Shown here one piece after another: positions 4,981 to 6,630 of a stretch of 6,630 bases of DNA (the first letter of the stretch is position 1; each line of letters starts with the position of its first letter). Under the pieces are notes generated by a model that worked only from the letters and a program-made list of their open reading frames with translations, did not search any database and was not told where the DNA came from. The stretch comes from Flavobacteriales bacterium UBA5692 (GTDB lineage Bacteria; Bacteroidota; Bacteroidia; Flavobacteriales_D; Sanyastnellaceae), in assembly GCA_002420235.1 (NCBI GenBank), contig DIHQ01000102.1, positions 2,322 to 8,951 on the forward strand, in the 5' to 3' direction. The translations under genes were made by a program, and so were the position numbers.

Positions 4981-6630
4981 TCAGCTACCGACCAAGAGCT
5001 TGGTAGTCACCGAACCGCTTGCTGAGAGAATCTGAATCTGGTACAAGCCCGTCTCAAGCAGGCTAGCAGGCACTTCAATATTCATAGCAACATCGGCGAA
5101 CACCTCACCTTCCCAAAGCGTCAGGATAAGCATGCCGTTACCGTTGTATAAGTGGATAGCCACTTGCTCATCCACATTTGTCATAAAGGTCAATAGAGAA
5201 AGGTCATTGGTCGGGTTTGGTGTCAGTCCAAGAATTTTGATTGTTGGCTTTTCGTATGATCCGTCGTCTATTCCAATTCCTCCATCTTCAATGGCGTCAA
5301 TACCCCAGCCGCTATCACTTTCATCATTGCCATCGAGCGTGGGCTCAATCGGTCCACACGTCAGACCATTGATATCAACCGTGTAACCAAACGATGTCGT
5401 ATTACCACTGCAATCGGTAACGGCATATTCCTGCTCAACACTCCATGGTAAGCCGCAGTCAATATCCGCGAATACATCACCAGTTCCCATTACATCTGCA
5501 CCATTGAAAGTGCCTATGTAGTAAAACCACCCGCTGTATCCGTGATTGGCGTTTTTGTTATTCGCGCCCTGGCCCACTTGGAATCCAAAGAAACCATTCG
5601 ATGGCTGGTGTGACAAGGCCAACGCGGATCCCGTGTAATCGCCCCAACCAGTCGCTGTGCTGGTGCCCTGCAAGATGTAATACATCCATTCAGAGTAATC
5701 GCCAAGGCCGCAATCTGACTTGTAGCTCTGCGCCCCTGGTTGATCAACCCAATCCTGCCAGTTGAGACCTTCATTCAAGTCGATTTCGAAGGTCCAACCT
5801 GCATTTGGATTATCCATGGAAACAACATCCATGCTAATGTGCGCTGTACCATCGACGAAATTGGACATCAAACCACCCGTCAAAGTGTAGAACTCATCGC
5901 CTGGGAAGTTGAACAGGCGTGCTGCATGCGAAGTGAAGTTGTCGCACGTTAATCCGTCTTCAGTTGAAGCCGGGTTACTCGGTAAACAGAACGTCGTTAC
6001 CTCTTCGGTCGGAGCGTATTCGCCTACGAAAGTCTCGGTCACAATTACCTCAACTTCATCTGAACAATTATCAGAGACTGTGAGAGTCAAAACCTCTGGG
6101 ACATTCACCGTTCCCCATATGTCCTCGGCACAGACCGCGACAATGCCACCGTCCTCAACGCCTTCCGAATCTTCAATTACCGGTGCCGTCGTATCGTTTA
6201 CTATGATTGTAAAGCTGTGCGCTGTGCTGTTGCCACAAGCGTCCGTGGCCGAAAGGGTAACGATATGCTCGTAGTTACCGCACTCGTCCTCGCTCACCAC
6301 TTCGCGGCTTTCGGTAATAATCGCTGCGCTGCAAACATCCGAGGCAAGGGCCGTATAAGCCATCTCCTCGCAGTCATTGGTCTGATCTCCAGGTACCTGT
6401 GTGAATACAGGGGATGTTGTATCCTCAACAGCAAACGTAGCTGTAGTAATAGTGCTGTTGCCGCACACATCGGTAGCCGTGAATGCAACCGTTGTTGAGC
6501 CGGAAGCACCGCAGTCAACTGGTAGACCATCGTAATCATTAGTCCAAGTGATGCCACTGCAGTTATCCGATGCCATTGCACCACCATTGTTGGCAAGCCA
6601 TGCGTCGAGGTCGCCGCTGTTGCCAGATCC
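4981..6630 (-). CDS. Secreted HYR-repeat protein with T9SS type A sorting domain (N-terminally truncated by the window)
   Basis: The frame is open to the right edge; 549 residues are visible, numbered here from base 6630, and the ATG at 6576 is internal. At least two HYR/Ig-like repeats are seen, with TATDVCGNST (51-60) then EDTTSPVF (69-76), and ATDACGNST (128-136) then NDTTAPVIE (145-153). The edge sequence LDAWLANNGGAMASDNCS belongs to a preceding repeat. A third begins before DNCS (187-190), but its closing part, EYAVTDCSGNTTSFGYTVDI, comes only at 402-421, after a distinct Trp/Tyr/Gly-rich region (about 214-395). A D/G/E-rich linker (426-460) leads to a C-terminal sorting domain (463-549) with LTPNPT, LYNGNG and GLYQIQILSASG, the hallmarks of type A T9SS cargo. 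The protein is therefore probably exported through the outer membrane and anchored or released at the surface, perhaps in adhesion. Many cysteines suggest disulfides. Ligand and enzymatic activity are unknown. No signal peptide is in view. Confidence 0.9.
   Translation of the reverse strand, partial: GSGNSGDLDAWLANNGGAMASDNCSGITWTNDYDGLPVDCGASGSTTVAFTATDVCGNSTITTATFAVEDTTSPVFTQVPGDQTNDCEEMAYTALASDVCSAAIITESREVVSEDECGNYEHIVTLSATDACGNSTAHSFTIIVNDTTAPVIEDSEGVEDGGIVAVCAEDIWGTVNVPEVLTLTVSDNCSDEVEVIVTETFVGEYAPTEEVTTFCLPSNPASTEDGLTCDNFTSHAARLFNFPGDEFYTLTGGLMSNFVDGTAHISMDVVSMDNPNAGWTFEIDLNEGLNWQDWVDQPGAQSYKSDCGLGDYSEWMYYILQGTSTATGWGDYTGSALALSHQPSNGFFGFQVGQGANNKNANHGYSGWFYYIGTFNGADVMGTGDVFADIDCGLPWSVEQEYAVTDCSGNTTSFGYTVDINGLTCGPIEPTLDGNDESDSGWGIDAIEDGGIGIDDGSYEKPTIKILGLTPNPTNDLSLLTFMTNVDEQVAIHLYNGNGMLILTLWEGEVFADVAMNIEVPASLLETGLYQIQILSASGSVTTKLLVGS

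Noticed and set aside
5132..6498. Several plus-strand open frames opposite the HYR gene
   Set aside because: They are antisense shadows of a clearly coding minus-strand gene with strong domain evidence, and none has a recognisable product.
1..6630. CRISPR array, toxin-antitoxin, phage, transposon or defence genes
   Set aside because: No regularly spaced direct repeats were seen, and none of the five credible coding regions belongs to such systems.

Overview
The window looks like chromosomal DNA from a member of the Bacteroidota, probably a Flavobacteriales- or Cryomorphaceae-like lineage. Four things point there. A large secreted protein of HYR-type repeats ends in a type IX secretion (T9SS) sorting domain. 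No start codon has a Shine-Dalgarno sequence. Two genes carry upstream matches to the Bacteroidota -7 promoter element TAnnTTTG. The tRNA does not encode its CCA end. The organism makes menaquinone, since menB is present, and it has membrane and surface-glycan glycosyltransferases. The lineage is inferred from these traits, not from a database match.

Layout from left to right: the 3' end of a tRNA, most likely tRNA-Ser (1-26), and its strong intrinsic terminator; a plus-strand integral-membrane protein with TPR repeats, related to TMTC/GT-C glycosyltransferases (169-1914); and menB on the minus strand (1975-2817), convergent with it, with its own promoter-like element. Next is a gene-free stretch of about 560 bases (2818-3376). 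It holds a plus-strand intrinsic terminator with no gene in front of it and a palindromic dispersed-repeat-like element. A GT9 (heptosyltransferase-family) gene follows (3377-4333, plus), its promoter box lying almost on its start codon. Its 3' end overlaps by 12 bases the 3' end of a convergent hotdog acyl-CoA thioesterase (4322-4834, minus). An intrinsic terminator then closes a long minus-strand gene that runs off the right edge (4981-6630), the secreted HYR/T9SS protein.

The genes do not form one operon or pathway. Strand switches occur at every gene boundary except the last, so each gene is probably its own transcription unit. The two glycosyltransferase-type proteins and the T9SS cargo all concern the envelope or cell surface; menB and the thioesterase are CoA-thioester metabolism. 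I found no CRISPR array, transposase, phage gene, toxin-antitoxin pair or obvious defence system. The points most worth following are the orphan terminator (possible small RNA), the near-leaderless GT9 gene and the approximately 180-residue module that appears to be inserted within an HYR domain of the surface protein.
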